5,211 nt of DNA from an uncultured Planctomycetaceae bacterium. GTDB lineage: Bacteria; Planctomycetota; Planctomycetia; Pirellulales; UBA1268. This document shows, in pieces, positions 4,641 through 5,211 of the stretch. Each line of letters opens with the position of its first letter. The first letter of the stretch is position 1. The notes beneath the pieces are model-generated. The model worked only from the letters and a program-made list of their open reading frames with translations. It did no database searches and was not told where the DNA came from. Both the position numbers and the translations under genes were made by a program. The stretch lies in contig CAISKG010000197.1 of assembly GCA_903885855.1 (NCBI GenBank), forward strand, positions 1 through 5,211, given 5' to 3'.

Positions 4641-5211
4641 TCAGCCCGCCGCGCGCCGCGAGAGCGGCAGCGACCGCGGGGTCGGGCCGGTGCCCGGGCC
4701 GCCGAGCCGGGCGTGCAGCCGCCCGTCGCGCAGCACGACGTACAGCGCCGCGGCGCACAGGTCGGCGGTCGTCCCCGGATTCACGCGCCGCGGCAGCCGC
4801 AGCGCCTGGTCGAAAGCCGCCGCCGCGTCGCGCCACGTCGCACGCGGAAGGGCGGCGACCCGCGCGGCCGAGCGCGACACCTCCGCGGCGGCATCGGCGC
4901 CGTGGCGACGGGCCACGAGCGAATCGGGCTCGCGGGCGAGCTGGTGGAGATACGCGCGCACGATCGCGTCGCCGAGGGTGTGGCCGTCGTCGATGGCGGC
5001 GAGGAGATCGGCCGCGGGGCCGTCGAGGAGCGGCTCCCATCCCTCGGTCCACAGCCGCGCGATCCGGTCGTGCGCCGCGGCCGCGTGCATCGCGGCGCGG
5101 AGATCCGGGGGAGGGGGGCCGGCGAGGTCGTGCGCCGGGGCCGAGCCCATGCCGCCGGGCCGTGCCAGCGCGATCGCCTCCCAGACGTCGGCGGCGTCGT
5201 CGGGGGAGAGG
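4641..5211 (-). CDS. CitG/MdcB-like (COG1767) protein, C-terminal part (5' end outside window)
   Basis: The frame is open from the right edge to a TGA at 4641-4643, giving 189 residues. The ATG at 5150 is internal: the upstream codons encode LSPDDAADVWEAIALARPGG, which is family sequence. Signatures of the triphosphoribosyl-dephospho-CoA synthase family are ARPGGMGSAPAHDLAGPPPP (visible residues 16-35), LRAAMHAAAAHDRIARLW (37-54), REPDSLVARRHG (93-104) and NPGTTADLCAA (144-154). CitG and MdcB make the prosthetic-group precursor of citrate or malonate lyase from ATP and dephospho-CoA. No lyase gene is visible here, and COG1767 members also occur in methanogens and in bacterial H4MPT gene sets. 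A role in H4MPT-linked metabolism is therefore the better inference, though the reaction is unproven. About 100 N-terminal residues are missing, judged from the usual 280-300. It converges on the metal regulator with 34 bases between. Confidence 0.85.
   Translation of the reverse strand, partial: LSPDDAADVWEAIALARPGGMGSAPAHDLAGPPPPDLRAAMHAAAAHDRIARLWTEGWEPLLDGPAADLLAAIDDGHTLGDAIVRAYLHQLAREPDSLVARRHGADAAAEVSRSAARVAALPRATWRDAAAAFDQALRLPRRVNPGTTADLCAAALYVVLRDGRLHARLGGPGTGPTPRSLPLSRRAAG

Noticed and set aside
5148..5150. ATG at 5150 as the start of the CitG-like gene
   Set aside because: It lies inside the conserved ARPGGMG motif, and family-like sequence continues upstream to the window edge, so the gene is truncated by the window.

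Overview
The window is about 70% GC or higher. It looks like part of a planctomycete chromosome, an inference from three things seen together. It has an FHA protein of a type common in that phylum. It has a class A RNase P RNA with several GNRA-capped helices. It also carries genes of the tetrahydromethanopterin (H4MPT)-linked C1 pathway, an archaea-like pathway found in methylotrophic proteobacteria and planctomycetes. Phylum placement is moderately confident; genus cannot be read from this sequence.

Layout, left to right: (1) 1-367, minus strand: the first 122 residues of an FHA-domain protein that runs off the left edge, with a plausible promoter at 429-456. (2) 554-1009, plus strand: the complete RNase P RNA gene rnpB, closed by a long P1 helix. 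(3) 1021-1485, minus strand: a small protein with a C-terminal ribbon-helix-helix domain, convergent with rnpB and only 11 bases from it. (4) 1486-1864: a non-coding gap with two perfect inverted repeats. (5) 2770-3777 and 1865-2752, minus strand: a two-gene unit, mch (methenyl-H4MPT cyclohydrolase) followed 17 bases later by a RimK-like ATP-grasp ligase with its own Shine-Dalgarno. (6) 3778-3922: a short divergent control region. (7) 3923-4606, plus strand: a DtxR/MntR-family metal-dependent regulator. (8) 4641-5211, minus strand: the C-terminal 189 residues of a CitG/MdcB-like (COG1767) protein that continues beyond the right edge.

How the genes fit together: Mch interconverts methenyl- and formyl-H4MPT. 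RimK-like ATP-grasp proteins and COG1767 proteins recur in bacterial H4MPT gene islands, where they are thought to help make or modify the cofactor. The regulator starts divergently from mch. A 20-base palindrome (3885-3904) covers the -35 box of the predicted mch promoter, so metal-dependent control of the mch unit is the most interesting hypothesis here. No mobile element, CRISPR array, tRNA or obvious defence system was seen. The very long open frames on both strands (up to 829 codons) are side effects of high GC content.
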